Shown here: positions 6,587 through 14,129 of the stretch, in pieces | Numbering within the stretch: position 1 is the first letter of the stretch | Layout of the letters: each line of letters begins with the position of its first letter | Source of the DNA: a virus | Virus record (IMG/VR): IMGVR_UViG_3300044631_001340 | Coordinates: 1 to 37,530 of that record | Reading direction: 5' to 3' (one strand) | Length of the DNA: 37,530 bases | Position numbers and translations under genes: made by a program | Notes under the pieces: generated by a model | What the model saw: the letters and a program-made list of their open reading frames with translations, nothing else | What the model was told of the DNA's origin: nothing | The model's database searches: none

Positions 6587-8579
6587 GTGCCAGCGACTTG
6601 TAGGTCTTTCGATTCGCCTGGTAGTCGACCTCAGTCAGCAGCCCATCGCGCTGCATATCGAACAGCAGGCTGAAGAACTCCGCGCGCTGCAGCCCCTTCG
6701 GGAACGCCGCGCTCCCAGACAGAACCCGGTACGCGTTGTTGTTCGCGGTCGAGCTCATCGACAGCCGCTGCCCTGAGCGCAGCGAATACGCCAGCAGTTT
6801 TAGAATCGCTACGCGCTGCGAATGTCGCAACATGCCGGGCGAAAGAGAGCCCGGTACCGTGCCCTGACGCCGGAACACTTTCGCCGCCTGGTCGAACTCG
6901 AGGCGGATCTCTTCCTGCAGCGGCCCGAGGTTGCACTTCTCGTGGCGCAGCGTGACGAGCCGGTCGCTGTCACGCGTCATGGCCCAGCGTGACCGGGCCG
7001 AGTTGTTCCAGGCGGTCGAGCCCGAGAACGTGCTGTTCGTGTCCTGCCCCGCGCCCATGCGCACAGAGGCCTTGTCGACGTGCGCAAGGAGCAGCACCGC
7101 TGCGGCCGAGTGCTGCGCGATCGAGTTGAGCGCGCGCATGAACCCGCGCACCTCGGCGCGGTCGTTCTCGTTCGCCGAGAACACGTCGCTCGCGTTGTCG
7201 ATGATGACGACCTGCGCCTGGTGCTGGTCAACGACGTCGGAGAGCCACTGCATCCGAGCTGTCGGCGCCCCGTCGCGCCAGAGCACGCAGTCGGTCTGCG
7301 TGAGGTCGTAGGCGACGAGCTTGTCCTCGAGGTCGGCGAGACTGACGCCGAGATCCGCGCAGATGTTGCCCAGGCGGAAGTGCACCGTGCGTGTCTCGTC
7401 CTCGGCCGAGAGCAGCAATACCTTGCCGGGCAGCGTCGTGTCGAGGCCGAGGAACGGGCGGCCCAGCGCGACCGCGGCCGCGAGCTGCAGCGACAGGTTC
7501 GACTTGCCGACGCCGCCGTTTGCCGACAGCAGCGTCGTCGTGCGCGCTGGCATCCACCCCGCCAAGGCGAATGTCGCCGGTTCTGGGGCGGTCTGTGCCA
7601 GCCGGGTCCAGTCGATCGGGGCGGGCTCGAGCGCCGCCGTGGCGCGCTCTGGCTTCGGCCCGAGGTTGATCGTGACGGGCGCCAGCGGCTCTGGGCGGAA
7701 GCGCTCGGCCCCCTGCACCATCCGCGGGATCTCGTTGTACCGCGCCTGCCAGCGCTCGAGCTCGGCGCCTGAGCTCGGGCGGGCAGCTTCCATCAGTCCG
7801 CGCAGGTGATTGACGACTGCGCCGCCCGACGCGCCCGAGGCGACGAGCTTCGCCGAGAGCTTGATCAGCGGGTCGTGGTAGCTTTCGCCGCTCAAAATGC
7901 TGTGAATGAGCGACGCATTCTCCGCATCGCCCGGCGTGTCGGTCGCGCGTGGCGCCGGGGCTGACACCCTCGAGCGCACCGCGTCCAGGTCGAGCCCGAA
8001 GACGCCGAGGGCGTCCTCGAGCGTGTATCGATTGCCGGGGTGCCAAGCCTTGAGCTGCACCGGCGTGTTGCGCCCGCTCTTGCCGTTCGTGCCGGCCGGC
8101 AGCCGGCAGTACCGCACCGCGTTGTTGCCTGAGCTGTCGGCGCGGATCAGACGCGCGTCCGCCATCGCCTGCATCACCGCGTCGATCAGCGCAACATCAC
8201 GCGTCGCCGGGTCGTCCGCATCGAGCAGCACGCCGATCTGGTGATTCAATGGCGAGGTCTCGATGACGAACGAGGGCGTGCCGTTGAGCTCATCGGGATC
8301 GGCGTCATCCGCCACGAGCGCCGCGAGCGAATCGAACGCGCTCTTGCTCCGGCGTGGCCGTCCATCACCGAGCGCGAGGCGCGCCACCGAGTAGTAGGTG
8401 TTGTCCTCGACGCGCCGGTCGATCATCAACTGCTGGTTGGGCGTGCCGAGGTAGGCCTGCCCCGCCCAGGCGTCCGGCGTGACCGCGTTGGGGTCGCCGC
8501 GAAACGCTGCGATCCAGCCGTGTTGGCCGGCGCCGAGTGGGCCGTAAACGGCCGACAGAAATTCGGAGTTACTCACCAT
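6555..8579 (-). CDS. Replication protein: primase-like N-terminus with RepA/AAA_25 helicase
   Basis: A 674-residue protein. The C-terminal half is a RecA-fold hexameric helicase of the RepA/AAA_25 type: Walker A SANGGVGKS (residues 352-360), Walker B VVIIDN (457-462), and LLLAHVDKAS (497-506) with the sensor histidine H500. Residues about 30-200 (YSVARLALGDG, then ETSPLNHQIGVLLDADDP and NAVRYCRLPAGTNGKSG) resemble the RepB/archaeo-eukaryotic primase type found fused to such helicases. It probably opens the phage origin and primes replication, leaving synthesis to host polymerase, since no polymerase gene is present. ATG at 8579 lies 17 bases after the Cro-like gene stop, so the two are co-transcribed leftward from the switch. 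Confidence 0.85.
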   Translation of the reverse strand: MVSNSEFLSAVYGPLGAGQHGWIAAFRGDPNAVTPDAWAGQAYLGTPNQQLMIDRRVEDNTYYSVARLALGDGRPRRSKSAFDSLAALVADDADPDELNGTPSFVIETSPLNHQIGVLLDADDPATRDVALIDAVMQAMADARLIRADSSGNNAVRYCRLPAGTNGKSGRNTPVQLKAWHPGNRYTLEDALGVFGLDLDAVRSRVSAPAPRATDTPGDAENASLIHSILSGESYHDPLIKLSAKLVASGASGGAVVNHLRGLMEAARPSSGAELERWQARYNEIPRMVQGAERFRPEPLAPVTINLGPKPERATAALEPAPIDWTRLAQTAPEPATFALAGWMPARTTTLLSANGGVGKSNLSLQLAAAVALGRPFLGLDTTLPGKVLLLSAEDETRTVHFRLGNICADLGVSLADLEDKLVAYDLTQTDCVLWRDGAPTARMQWLSDVVDQHQAQVVIIDNASDVFSANENDRAEVRGFMRALNSIAQHSAAAVLLLAHVDKASVRMGAGQDTNSTFSGSTAWNNSARSRWAMTRDSDRLVTLRHEKCNLGPLQEEIRLEFDQAAKVFRRQGTVPGSLSPGMLRHSQRVAILKLLAYSLRSGQRLSMSSTANNNAYRVLSGSAAFPKGLQRAEFFSLLFDMQRDGLLTEVDYQANRKTYKSLALTASGDEATL

Positions 8580-8595
8580 CCCCGCCCCCGCGCCG

Positions 8596-8823
8596 TTACT
8601 TGATGATCACGAAGTCGCGCAGCTGGAGCTTGATGCGTTCCTTTTTGCAGTGCGCCAAGATGGTCGCCCAATGCCGCTGCGGGACATGCCCGCCCGTGCC
8701 GCGCTTCGATGCCGGCATCATCCAGCGACAGACTGCACTCGGATTCAGTTGCACGATGCGCGCAGTCGCGCGGACTCCGCCCAGTTTTTGAACGACTTCG
8801 CGCGCCGGGGATAGCTGGCTCAT
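8596..8823 (-). CDS. Cro/YdaS-like HTH regulator
   Basis: A 75-residue protein divergent from the repressor. KLGGVRATARIVQLNPSAVC (residues 13-32) forms a helix-turn-helix, followed by RWMMPASKRGTGGHVPQRHW, the pattern seen in YdaS/Cro-like phage proteins. It most likely acts as the lytic switch protein, competing with the repressor at the sites between 8878 and 8913. The ATG at 8823 has only a weak ribosome-binding site. It is co-directional with the replication gene, which fits a lytic leftward transcript. Confidence 0.8.
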   Translation of the reverse strand: MSQLSPAREVVQKLGGVRATARIVQLNPSAVCRWMMPASKRGTGGHVPQRHWATILAHCKKERIKLQLRDFVIIK

Positions 8824-8847
8824 TTTCTGCTCTGGTGTTCTGTTAAG

Positions 8848-8877
8848 TTGCAGGGACGCGGCCGAAGGTGCTTTAAT
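8848..8877 (+). promoter_or_regulatory. Promoter for the repressor gene
   Basis: TTGCAG at 8848-8853 and TTTAAT at 8872-8877 are separated by 18 bases and face the repressor. The 17-bp operator at 8878-8894 begins directly after the -10, over the expected transcription start, which would give negative autoregulation. Confidence 0.55.
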
Positions 8878-8894
8878 GTTGCGGGATTGTCAAC
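8878..8894. promoter_or_regulatory. Operator-like dyad, site 2 (repressor/Cro switch)
   Basis: GTTGCGGGATTGTCAAC keeps the GTTG-N9-CAAC frame with a less perfect centre. On the minus strand it contains TTGACA, a possible -35 for the Cro-like transcript. Two further CAAC elements follow at 8902-8913 (CAACATTGCAAC), so this region may hold several binding sites. Confidence 0.68.
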
Positions 8895-8922
8895 ACCCCG
8901 CCAACATTGCAACGAGGCAAAC

Positions 8923-9519
8923 ATGAAACAGCAACGTGTCAACACTGCGTGGTTCAAAGATCGCCTGGCGGAGCGCGATCTTTCGATGCGGCGGCTCGCC
9001 AAGCTGCTCGAGCTTGACCCGAGCGCTGTCTCGCTGATGCTGCGAGGCAAGCGAGTAATGACCGCCGACGAGGCCAACCGGATCAGTGGCCTGCTCACGA
9101 TCCCCGTCACCGAGGTGCTCGCGCAGGCGGGCATTCAGATCGACGACGACGCACGGCATCTGCCGATCAAAGCATATGTCGACGCGCGCGGCGTGCTGAC
9201 GCCGCTGACATCAAAGAATCCTAGGCGAATTGCAGCCCCGCGTGACGTGCCCGCGAACGGACTCGCGATCCAGATCCGCGCGCCCGAGCTGCAGATGGAC
9301 GGATGGGTGATTTTCGCAGGAGCGTTCGATTTACGCGTCACGGCACTGATCGATCGGCTGTGCGTGATCGAGATCCAGAGCGACGGCCATATGGTCGGCA
9401 CGTTGAAGCGCGGCTATGACGACGAGCGATTCAACCTGGTGCCGTTTACCGGCGCGGCGGTGTCGGCCAACGTCGCGGTCAAGGCTGCCGCCCCGGTGCT
9501 GTGGATTCGGCCGGTCTGA
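8923..9519 (+). CDS. CI-type phage repressor with degenerate S24-like domain
   Basis: A 198-residue protein. Residues about 18-45 are a helix-turn-helix (LSMRRLAKLLELDPSAVSLM, then LRGKRVMTADEANRIS). The C-terminal half has the layout of an S24/LexA-like domain (LAIQIRAPELQMDGWVIFAG, later HMVGTLKRGYDD), but the catalytic Ser-Met after the first strand is replaced by APELQ, and no Ala-Gly cleavage site is evident between the domains. It should dimerise but may not self-cleave. ATG at 8923 follows GAGG at five bases. It is the likely owner of the 17-bp dyads at 3687, 8878, 9540 and 12940. Confidence 0.82.
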   Translation: MKQQRVNTAWFKDRLAERDLSMRRLAKLLELDPSAVSLMLRGKRVMTADEANRISGLLTIPVTEVLAQAGIQIDDDARHLPIKAYVDARGVLTPLTSKNPRRIAAPRDVPANGLAIQIRAPELQMDGWVIFAGAFDLRVTALIDRLCVIEIQSDGHMVGTLKRGYDDERFNLVPFTGAAVSANVAVKAAAPVLWIRPV

Positions 9520-9539
9520 TCCGGCCCTTTGTCGTAACT

Positions 9540-9556
9540 GTTGCGATCTTCTCAAC
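9540..9556. promoter_or_regulatory. Operator-like dyad, site 3 (recombination operon)
   Basis: GTTGCGATCTTCTCAAC is a GTTG-N9-CAAC dyad in the gap after the repressor. It covers the -35 box TTGCGA of the promoter described next, as expected for a repressor site. Confidence 0.72.
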
Positions 9557-9569
9557 GTGCTGCTATCTT
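9541..9569 (+). promoter_or_regulatory. Promoter for the recombination operon
   Basis: TTGCGA at 9541-9546 and TATCTT at 9564-9569 are separated by 17 bases, with a TG at 9561-9562 giving an extended -10 element. It faces the gene at 9601, and the operator overlaps its -35. Confidence 0.6.
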
Positions 9570-9600
9570 CCAACGCGCCCCCACCACGGAGCTCAAACCA

Positions 9601-9984
9601 ATGAACCTCGAAACACTCGCCGCGGATTGGCTTGCCGCGAAGCGTGCAGAAAACGAAGCCAACACCCGCCGGCTGCAGATCGAGCAGGACATGCTCAAGC
9701 TGGCGCCCGCCCTCGAAGAGGGCTCGCAGTCGACCATCCTGACGAACGGCTGGAAGTTCAAGACGACCGGCAAGCTCAGCTACAAGGCCGACGTCGACAA
9801 GCTGCTGTCGTTGACGGCCGCGTGGCCTGAGAAGCCGGTGAAGACGAAGGTCGAGGCGGACGAGTCGCTGCTCAAGGCGATCCGCACCGATCGGCCGGAT
9901 CTTTGGCGCCAGATCGCGCCCGCGATCACGGTGAAGCCCGCGAAGACGTACATCGTCGTCGAGGAGGTGTCCAGTGGCGTTTGA
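9601..9984 (+). CDS. DUF7173-like phage protein, recombination operon
   Basis: A 127-residue protein (MNLETLAADWLAAKRAENEA...) with a helical N-terminus and a beta-rich middle (STILTNGWKFKTTGKLSYKA). It resembles the small conserved protein often found before RecA-like annealing ATPases in phages (DUF7173 type); its role is unknown but linked to recombination by position. GGAG lies nine bases before the ATG. The end overlaps the next GTG by 11 bases. Confidence 0.68.
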   Translation: MNLETLAADWLAAKRAENEANTRRLQIEQDMLKLAPALEEGSQSTILTNGWKFKTTGKLSYKADVDKLLSLTAAWPEKPVKTKVEADESLLKAIRTDRPDLWRQIAPAITVKPAKTYIVVEEVSSGV

Positions 9985-10708
9985 CTTAAAGTCGATCAAG
10001 AAGAACACCGCCCTGTCGGCGCCGCGCGTCCTGGTCTATGGCGTCGAGGGTATCGGCAAGTCGACGTTCGCCGCCGGCGCGCCCGCGCCGATCTTCATCC
10101 AGACCGAGGACGGTCTCGGGTCTCTCGCGGTCGATCACTTCCCGGTCGCGCAGAAATCCGCCGACGTGCTGGATGCGATCGCGGCATTACATGAACCCGG
10201 TCACAGTTTTCAAACCGTCGTGATCGATTCGCTCGATTGGCTTGAAACCCTGATCTGGCGTGACATCGAAGCAAAGTTTGAGGCGAAGGATTTGGCGTAT
10301 GGGAAGGGATCGATGATAGCCGCCGAAGAGTGGCGCAAGGTGCTGGACGGGCTCAACTCGCTGCGCAACAACCAGGGCATGGCCGTGGTGCTGATCGCGC
10401 ACTGCGAGATCAAGCGCTTCGACAGTCCAGAAACCGAACCCTACGATCGGTACCAGCCGAAGCTGCAGGCCCGCTCGAGCGCCCTGGTGCGCGAGTGGTG
10501 CGATGCGGTGCTGTTCGCCAATTACCGCACGATCGTCAAGAAGGCCGAGGTGGGCTTCAACAAGGAAGTCAGCCGCGGCATCAGCACCGGCGAGCGCCTG
10601 CTCTACACGAGCGAGCGGCCGGCCTACATGGCGAAAAACCGTTATGCACTCCCCGAGAGCATCCCGCTCGCGTGGGAGGCGTTCGTCAACGCAATCACGT
10701 CAAACTGA
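9974..10708 (+). CDS. RecA-like ATPase, AAA_24/Sak4-type annealing protein
   Basis: A 244-residue single-domain ATPase. Walker A is GVEGIGKS (residues 23-30), Walker B TVVIDSLD (81-88), and VVLIAHCEIK carries the sensor region. This is the Sak4-like RecA-core family (AAA_24), which promotes single-strand annealing in phage recombination together with a single-strand binding protein. The following DUF669-type gene and the nuclease at 11207 complete that set. The start is GTG at 9974, seven bases after GGAGG. A general ATPase role cannot be excluded. Confidence 0.82.
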   Translation: MAFDLKSIKKNTALSAPRVLVYGVEGIGKSTFAAGAPAPIFIQTEDGLGSLAVDHFPVAQKSADVLDAIAALHEPGHSFQTVVIDSLDWLETLIWRDIEAKFEAKDLAYGKGSMIAAEEWRKVLDGLNSLRNNQGMAVVLIAHCEIKRFDSPETEPYDRYQPKLQARSSALVREWCDAVLFANYRTIVKKAEVGFNKEVSRGISTGERLLYTSERPAYMAKNRYALPESIPLAWEAFVNAITSN

Positions 10709-10718
10709 GGAACCGACA

Positions 10719-11207
10719 GTGCCTTCATTTCAATTCGACGCCCAGAACCACGTTGCGCCGCCGGCGCCGGAGCGCAGCCCGTTGCCGCGCGGCTTCTACC
10801 AGGTCATGGTGATCGGGTCCGATCTCAAGCCCACGCAGGCCGGCACCGGCCAGTACGTCGAGCTCGTGCTGCAGGTGGTCGACGGCGACCACAGCGGCCG
10901 GCGCGTCTGGGATCGGCTCAACGTCAGCAACCCGAACAAGACCGCCGAGGACATCGCCAAGCGCCAGCTGCAGCAGCTGTGCCTGGCGGCCGGCGTCACG
11001 AACCTGACCGACACTGAACAGCTGCACGACATCCCCGTGATGGCGGAAATCGACATCGACCGGAAAGACCCGACACGCAATCGCGTGATGGGCTACGCCG
11101 GCATCGCCGGTGCGTCTGGGAAACCTTCTGCCCAGGCCGCGCGGCCCGGTGCCGCCGCATCTCCCCCTGCGGCGAAGCCGGCTGCGCGGCCCTGGGAGCG
11201 CCGATAA
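10719..11207 (+). CDS. DUF669-type protein, likely ssDNA-binding partner
   Basis: A 162-residue protein with a beta-rich core (LPRGFYQVMVIGSDLKPTQA, then YVELVLQVVDGDHSGRRVWD) and a Pro/Ala-rich tail ending in WERR. The core matches the DUF669 type, which in phages accompanies Sak4-like ATPases and is thought to bind single-stranded DNA. The start is GTG at 10719, eight bases after GAGG; its last base is shared with the next start. Confidence 0.8.
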   Translation: MPSFQFDAQNHVAPPAPERSPLPRGFYQVMVIGSDLKPTQAGTGQYVELVLQVVDGDHSGRRVWDRLNVSNPNKTAEDIAKRQLQQLCLAAGVTNLTDTEQLHDIPVMAEIDIDRKDPTRNRVMGYAGIAGASGKPSAQAARPGAAASPPAAKPAARPWERR

Positions 11208-12316
11208 TGGCGCAAGTCCCTGCTTCGCAGCACACAACCGGGGAGGCCATTGTCAAATGGCGTGCGCGAGAGAAGCAGGAACACCGGGAACACCTCGGGG
11301 CGTCGTTGATCGGCCACGCGTGCGATCGGCACATCTGGCTGTCTTTCCGCTGGGCGATGACGCCCAGTTGGGACGGCCGGATGCGGCGGCTCTTCGACCG
11401 CGGCAAGCGCGAGGAGGCGGTCGTCGCCGAGGAGCTGCGAGGCATCGGCGTCGATCTGCACACGCACGACGGCGACAAGCAGATCGAGTGCCGTGACGAG
11501 TCGGGGCACTTCGGCGGCAGCGTCGACGGTATCGGCCGTGGCTTCCCCGAGGCGCCCAAGACCTGGGCGATCCTCGAGGTGAAGACGCACAGCGCGAAGA
11601 GCTATACAGACCTCAAGAAGGTCGGCGTCGCCGAGAGCAAGCCGCAGCACTACGCGCAGATGCAGTCCTACATGGGACTGCTGAAGCTCGAGCGCGCGAT
11701 GTACCTGGCGGTGAACAAAGACAACGACGAGCTCTACACCGAGTGGGTGCACTTCGACGAGGACGCGTTCAAGGCGATGCAGGAGCGTGCCCGGCGCATC
11801 ATTGACTCGAAGACCCCACCGACGAAGCTCTCCGAAGATCCGGCGCACTGGCAGTGCAAGGGGTGCCCGTTCTTCTCAGTCTGTCACGAGCAGAAGGTGG
11901 CCGAGGTGAGCTGCCGAACATGCTGCCACGCGACCCCCGTTGCGGCCGGCGCATGGCATTGCGACGTTCACGGCACCGCACGCAACAAGGGTGAGCAGCG
12001 CAGCGCCTGTGAGCAGCACCTGCTCATCCCCGACCTCGTGCCCTTCGGCGAGGCGGTGGATGGCGGTGTCGCGCACATCGAGTACCGGCACCGTGAGACT
12101 GGCAAGACGTTCATCAACGGCCCCGGCGGCTACTCGAGCAAGGAGCTCTCCGCGTCGGCGGCCGGGACTGTCACCGAGCCGATCGTCGAGGCGATGCGGG
12201 CGACGTTTACCGCCAAGGTCGTCGCGAGTAAACCGCGGCGCGGCAAGCGCGACCTGTCGAACCTGCCGCCGGCCGAGGCCTACGACCACGACTTCAACGA
12301 CCCGATCCCGTTTTGA
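11207..12316 (+). CDS. Cas4-like PD-(D/E)XK nuclease with predicted Fe-S cluster
   Basis: A 369-residue protein. The nuclease core shows D107 in GGSVDGIG, E124-x-K126 in AILEVKTHS and a Q-x-x-Y-type motif (PQHYAQMQSY, 146-155). C39 together with C217-x2-C220-x5-C226 (CKGCPFFSVC) matches the four-cysteine iron-sulfur pattern of Cas4/AddB-type nucleases. It probably makes 3' single strands for the annealing ATPase upstream. An additional cysteine/histidine-rich segment (236-268, CRTCCHATPV then HCDVH) is not part of the usual core and may bind a second metal. Confidence 0.83.
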   Translation: MAQVPASQHTTGEAIVKWRAREKQEHREHLGASLIGHACDRHIWLSFRWAMTPSWDGRMRRLFDRGKREEAVVAEELRGIGVDLHTHDGDKQIECRDESGHFGGSVDGIGRGFPEAPKTWAILEVKTHSAKSYTDLKKVGVAESKPQHYAQMQSYMGLLKLERAMYLAVNKDNDELYTEWVHFDEDAFKAMQERARRIIDSKTPPTKLSEDPAHWQCKGCPFFSVCHEQKVAEVSCRTCCHATPVAAGAWHCDVHGTARNKGEQRSACEQHLLIPDLVPFGEAVDGGVAHIEYRHRETGKTFINGPGGYSSKELSASAAGTVTEPIVEAMRATFTAKVVASKPRRGKRDLSNLPPAEAYDHDFNDPIPF

Positions 12317-12325
12317 GGTGATTGC

Positions 12326-12565
12326 ATGATCGTCAAGGAATATGACGTCGTCGAGCGGCCACAGCACTACGACCGCGGCGCCATCGAGTGCATCGATGCG
12401 ATCAAGGCGCAGCTGACGCCAGACGAGTGGCGCGGCTACCTGCGCGGCCAGATTGCCAAGTACAACTGGCGGTTGGGCATGAAAGACGACCCGAAGGTCG
12501 ACGCGGGCAAGCTGCTCTGGTACGCCTCGCTGCTTGCGGGGAGAGATCCGCGTGAGAATCGATAA
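12326..12565 (+). CDS. DUF3310 (SaV-like) protein
   Basis: A 79-residue protein carrying the DUF3310 signature: RPQHYDRGAIECIDAIKAQL, then YLRGQIAKYNWRLGMKDDPK and DAGKLLWYASLL. The family is common in phage replication regions; a domain of this type also occurs in T7-type nucleotide-metabolism proteins, but its role alone is unclear. ATG at 12326 follows TGAGGTGATTGC. It is separated from the next gene by 44 bases. Confidence 0.85.
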   Translation: MIVKEYDVVERPQHYDRGAIECIDAIKAQLTPDEWRGYLRGQIAKYNWRLGMKDDPKVDAGKLLWYASLLAGRDPRENR

Positions 12566-12609
12566 ACCCGGCCAGGCGCATCCCTGGCGCAGCAAGTGGA
12601 GCACAGAGC

Positions 12610-12936
12610 ATGGGCGGACGGATGTCACGAAACAAGGGAGCGGCGGCGGAGCGGGAGCTGGCGCAGATCCTGAGCGACGAGCTTGGGTTCGTCGTGAAAA
12701 GGAAGCTGGGTCAGGCCCGCGATTCGGGCGACGACATCCAGGTCGGTAAGTTCCGCATCGAGGCCAAGCGCCGCGAGACGCTCGCCCTGCCCGCCTGGTG
12801 CCGGCAGATCGAGGAGCACTGCCAGCCGGGAGAGGTGCCCATCGTGGCCTACCGGCAGAACGGCCAGCCCTGGCGGGTCGTGCTCAAGCTCGGGGACTTC
12901 CTGCCGCTCCTGCGAGGCGAGTTGACGGATGCCTGA
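12610..12936 (+). CDS. PD-(D/E)XK resolvase-like nuclease
   Basis: A 108-residue protein with the pattern of small archaeal/phage Holliday-junction resolvases and other PD-(D/E)XK nucleases: NKGAAAERELAQIL (E14 or E16), SGDDIQVG (D42) and FRIEAKRRE (E51-x-K53). It probably cleaves branched recombination or replication intermediates. The ATG at 12610 has GGAG eight bases before it; ATG at 12622 (MSRNKG) would also keep the catalytic core. The end overlaps the next start. Confidence 0.72.
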   Translation: MGGRMSRNKGAAAERELAQILSDELGFVVKRKLGQARDSGDDIQVGKFRIEAKRRETLALPAWCRQIEEHCQPGEVPIVAYRQNGQPWRVVLKLGDFLPLLRGELTDA

Positions 12937-13249
12937 AGTGTTGCGAGAATCTCAACAGCCAGTGTTGACAACACTGGTTGACGCGGCGGGGCAGCTCGGT
13001 GTTAGCGTGAAGACGCTCCGCCGGCTGGTCGACCGGGGCGAGGTGCCGGCCTACAGGTTCGGCACCGCGATCCGAGTCAACGTCGCGGAGATTCTCGAAG
13101 CAACCAAACAGGAGCCCCGCAAACTATGTCCATCTTCAAACGAGGCAAGACGTTCTACATCGATATCGCGCTCCCCGGCGGGCGGCGATTCAAGCAGTCT
13201 GCTCAGACTGCTGATCGCAAAGCAGCGCAGGAGCTGCACGACCAATTGA
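12929..13249 (+). CDS. Excisionase-like HTH (MerR/HTH_17 type) protein
   Basis: A 106-residue frame whose residues about 14-62 are a HTH_17/excisionase-like winged helix (VDAAGQLGVSVKTLRRLVDR, then GEVPAYRFGTAIRVNV). It lies directly before the integrase, the usual place of a recombination directionality factor. The last 41 residues overlap the integrase N-terminus in another frame and look compositionally like a shadow, so the functional domain probably ends near 13125 although no earlier stop exists. A GTG at 12962 would give a shorter product. The operator dyad (12940) and a perfect palindrome (12959) lie inside its 5' end. Confidence 0.6.
   Translation: MPEVLRESQQPVLTTLVDAAGQLGVSVKTLRRLVDRGEVPAYRFGTAIRVNVAEILEATKQEPRKLCPSSNEARRSTSISRSPAGGDSSSLLRLLIAKQRRSCTTN
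12940..12956. promoter_or_regulatory. Operator-like dyad, site 4 (xis/int entry)
   Basis: GTTGCGAGAATCTCAAC is the fourth GTTG-N9-CAAC dyad. It lies within the first codons of the excisionase-like gene, close to possible promoter elements for the integrase. Confidence 0.65.
12959..12977. promoter_or_regulatory. Perfect 19-bp palindrome beside operator site 4
   Basis: CCAGTGTTGACAACACTGG is a perfect dyad (9-base arms, one central base) two bases after operator site 4. It contains TTGACA, and a second TTGACG follows at 12978-12983 with a weak -10 at about 13001. It could be a binding site for another regulator, such as the excisionase-like or Cro-like protein, controlling integrase. Confidence 0.55.
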
Positions 13250-14124
13250 AGGCGCAGCTCTGGCGCCAGGCCAAGCTCGGCGAGAAGCAACCGCGCTCGC
13301 TCAACGAGGCGGCCGAGCGCTGGCTTGCCGAGCACAAGACCGACGGCGCCATCCGCGACTACACGCACCACCTCGCGTTCTGGTGCGCGCGCGCCGAGGG
13401 CATGGCCCTCACCGACATCACCCGCGCCTGGGCGGCCGAGCAGATCGAGGGGCTCATCACGCGCAAGGGCACGCCGGCGAGCAACGGCACCCGCAACAAC
13501 TACGTCATCACCCTGCGCAGCGTGCTCTCGACTGCGTGCAAGGAATGGGAGTGGATCGACCAGGTGCCGACCTTCCGCACCTACGGTGACAAGCGCGAGG
13601 CGAGCAAGATGCTGATCGCGACCCCCGCCCAGGCGAAGGCGCTGCTCGAGGTGCTGCCGCCCCAGCTGCGCGCGGCGGTCGGGTTTGCGTTCATGACCGG
13701 CCTGCGCAAGTCGAACGTGTTCGGGTTGACCTGGGATCGCGTAGATCTCGCCCGCGGCGTCTGCTGGGTGCAGCCGATCGACACGAAGGCCGGGAATCTC
13801 ATCGTCTGCCCGATCAACAGCGCCGCCCGAGCGCTCCTCGAGCAGCAGCCGCGGGTGGCGGGCGAGAGCCGGGTGTTCCCGGTCGAGCCGCCCTGCTTCC
13901 ACCAGTGGCGCCGGTACACGAAGCGCGCCGGGTTACCCGAGGGGTTCCGGTTCCACGATATCAGGCACACCTTCGCGAGCTGGGCGGCGATGGACGGGGT
14001 CGATCGCAAGACGCTGCAGGACATGGGCGGCTGGAAAACGCCGGCGATGATCGACAACTACGTCCACCTGCCGGTCGATCACCTGGTCAATGCGGCGGAG
14101 CGCTTGGCTACGCGCCTGCACTGA
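13126..14124 (+). CDS. int: Tyrosine-recombinase integrase
   Basis: A 332-residue intact integrase. The N-terminal beta-rich arm-binding segment (FKRGKTFYIDIALPGGRRFK) is followed by a core-binding helical domain (about 57-155) and the catalytic domain. All active-site residues are visible: R194 (TGLRKSN), K221 (DTKAG), H277-x-x-R280 (FHDIRHTF), W303 (GGW) and nucleophile Y312 (DNYVHL). It catalyses recombination between the phage attP next to it and a host tRNA-Met gene. ATG at 13126 follows AGGAG at eleven bases. Expression is likely controlled through the dyads at 12940-12977. Confidence 0.94.
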   Translation: MSIFKRGKTFYIDIALPGGRRFKQSAQTADRKAAQELHDQLKAQLWRQAKLGEKQPRSLNEAAERWLAEHKTDGAIRDYTHHLAFWCARAEGMALTDITRAWAAEQIEGLITRKGTPASNGTRNNYVITLRSVLSTACKEWEWIDQVPTFRTYGDKREASKMLIATPAQAKALLEVLPPQLRAAVGFAFMTGLRKSNVFGLTWDRVDLARGVCWVQPIDTKAGNLIVCPINSAARALLEQQPRVAGESRVFPVEPPCFHQWRRYTKRAGLPEGFRFHDIRHTFASWAAMDGVDRKTLQDMGGWKTPAMIDNYVHLPVDHLVNAAERLATRLH

Positions 14125-14129
14125 CCGAA

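Noticed and set aside
12552-12749. A small gene starting GTG at 12552 (VRIDKPGQAHPW...)
   Set aside because: Most of the frame is a shadow of the resolvase-like gene at 12610, and the rest is too short to support.
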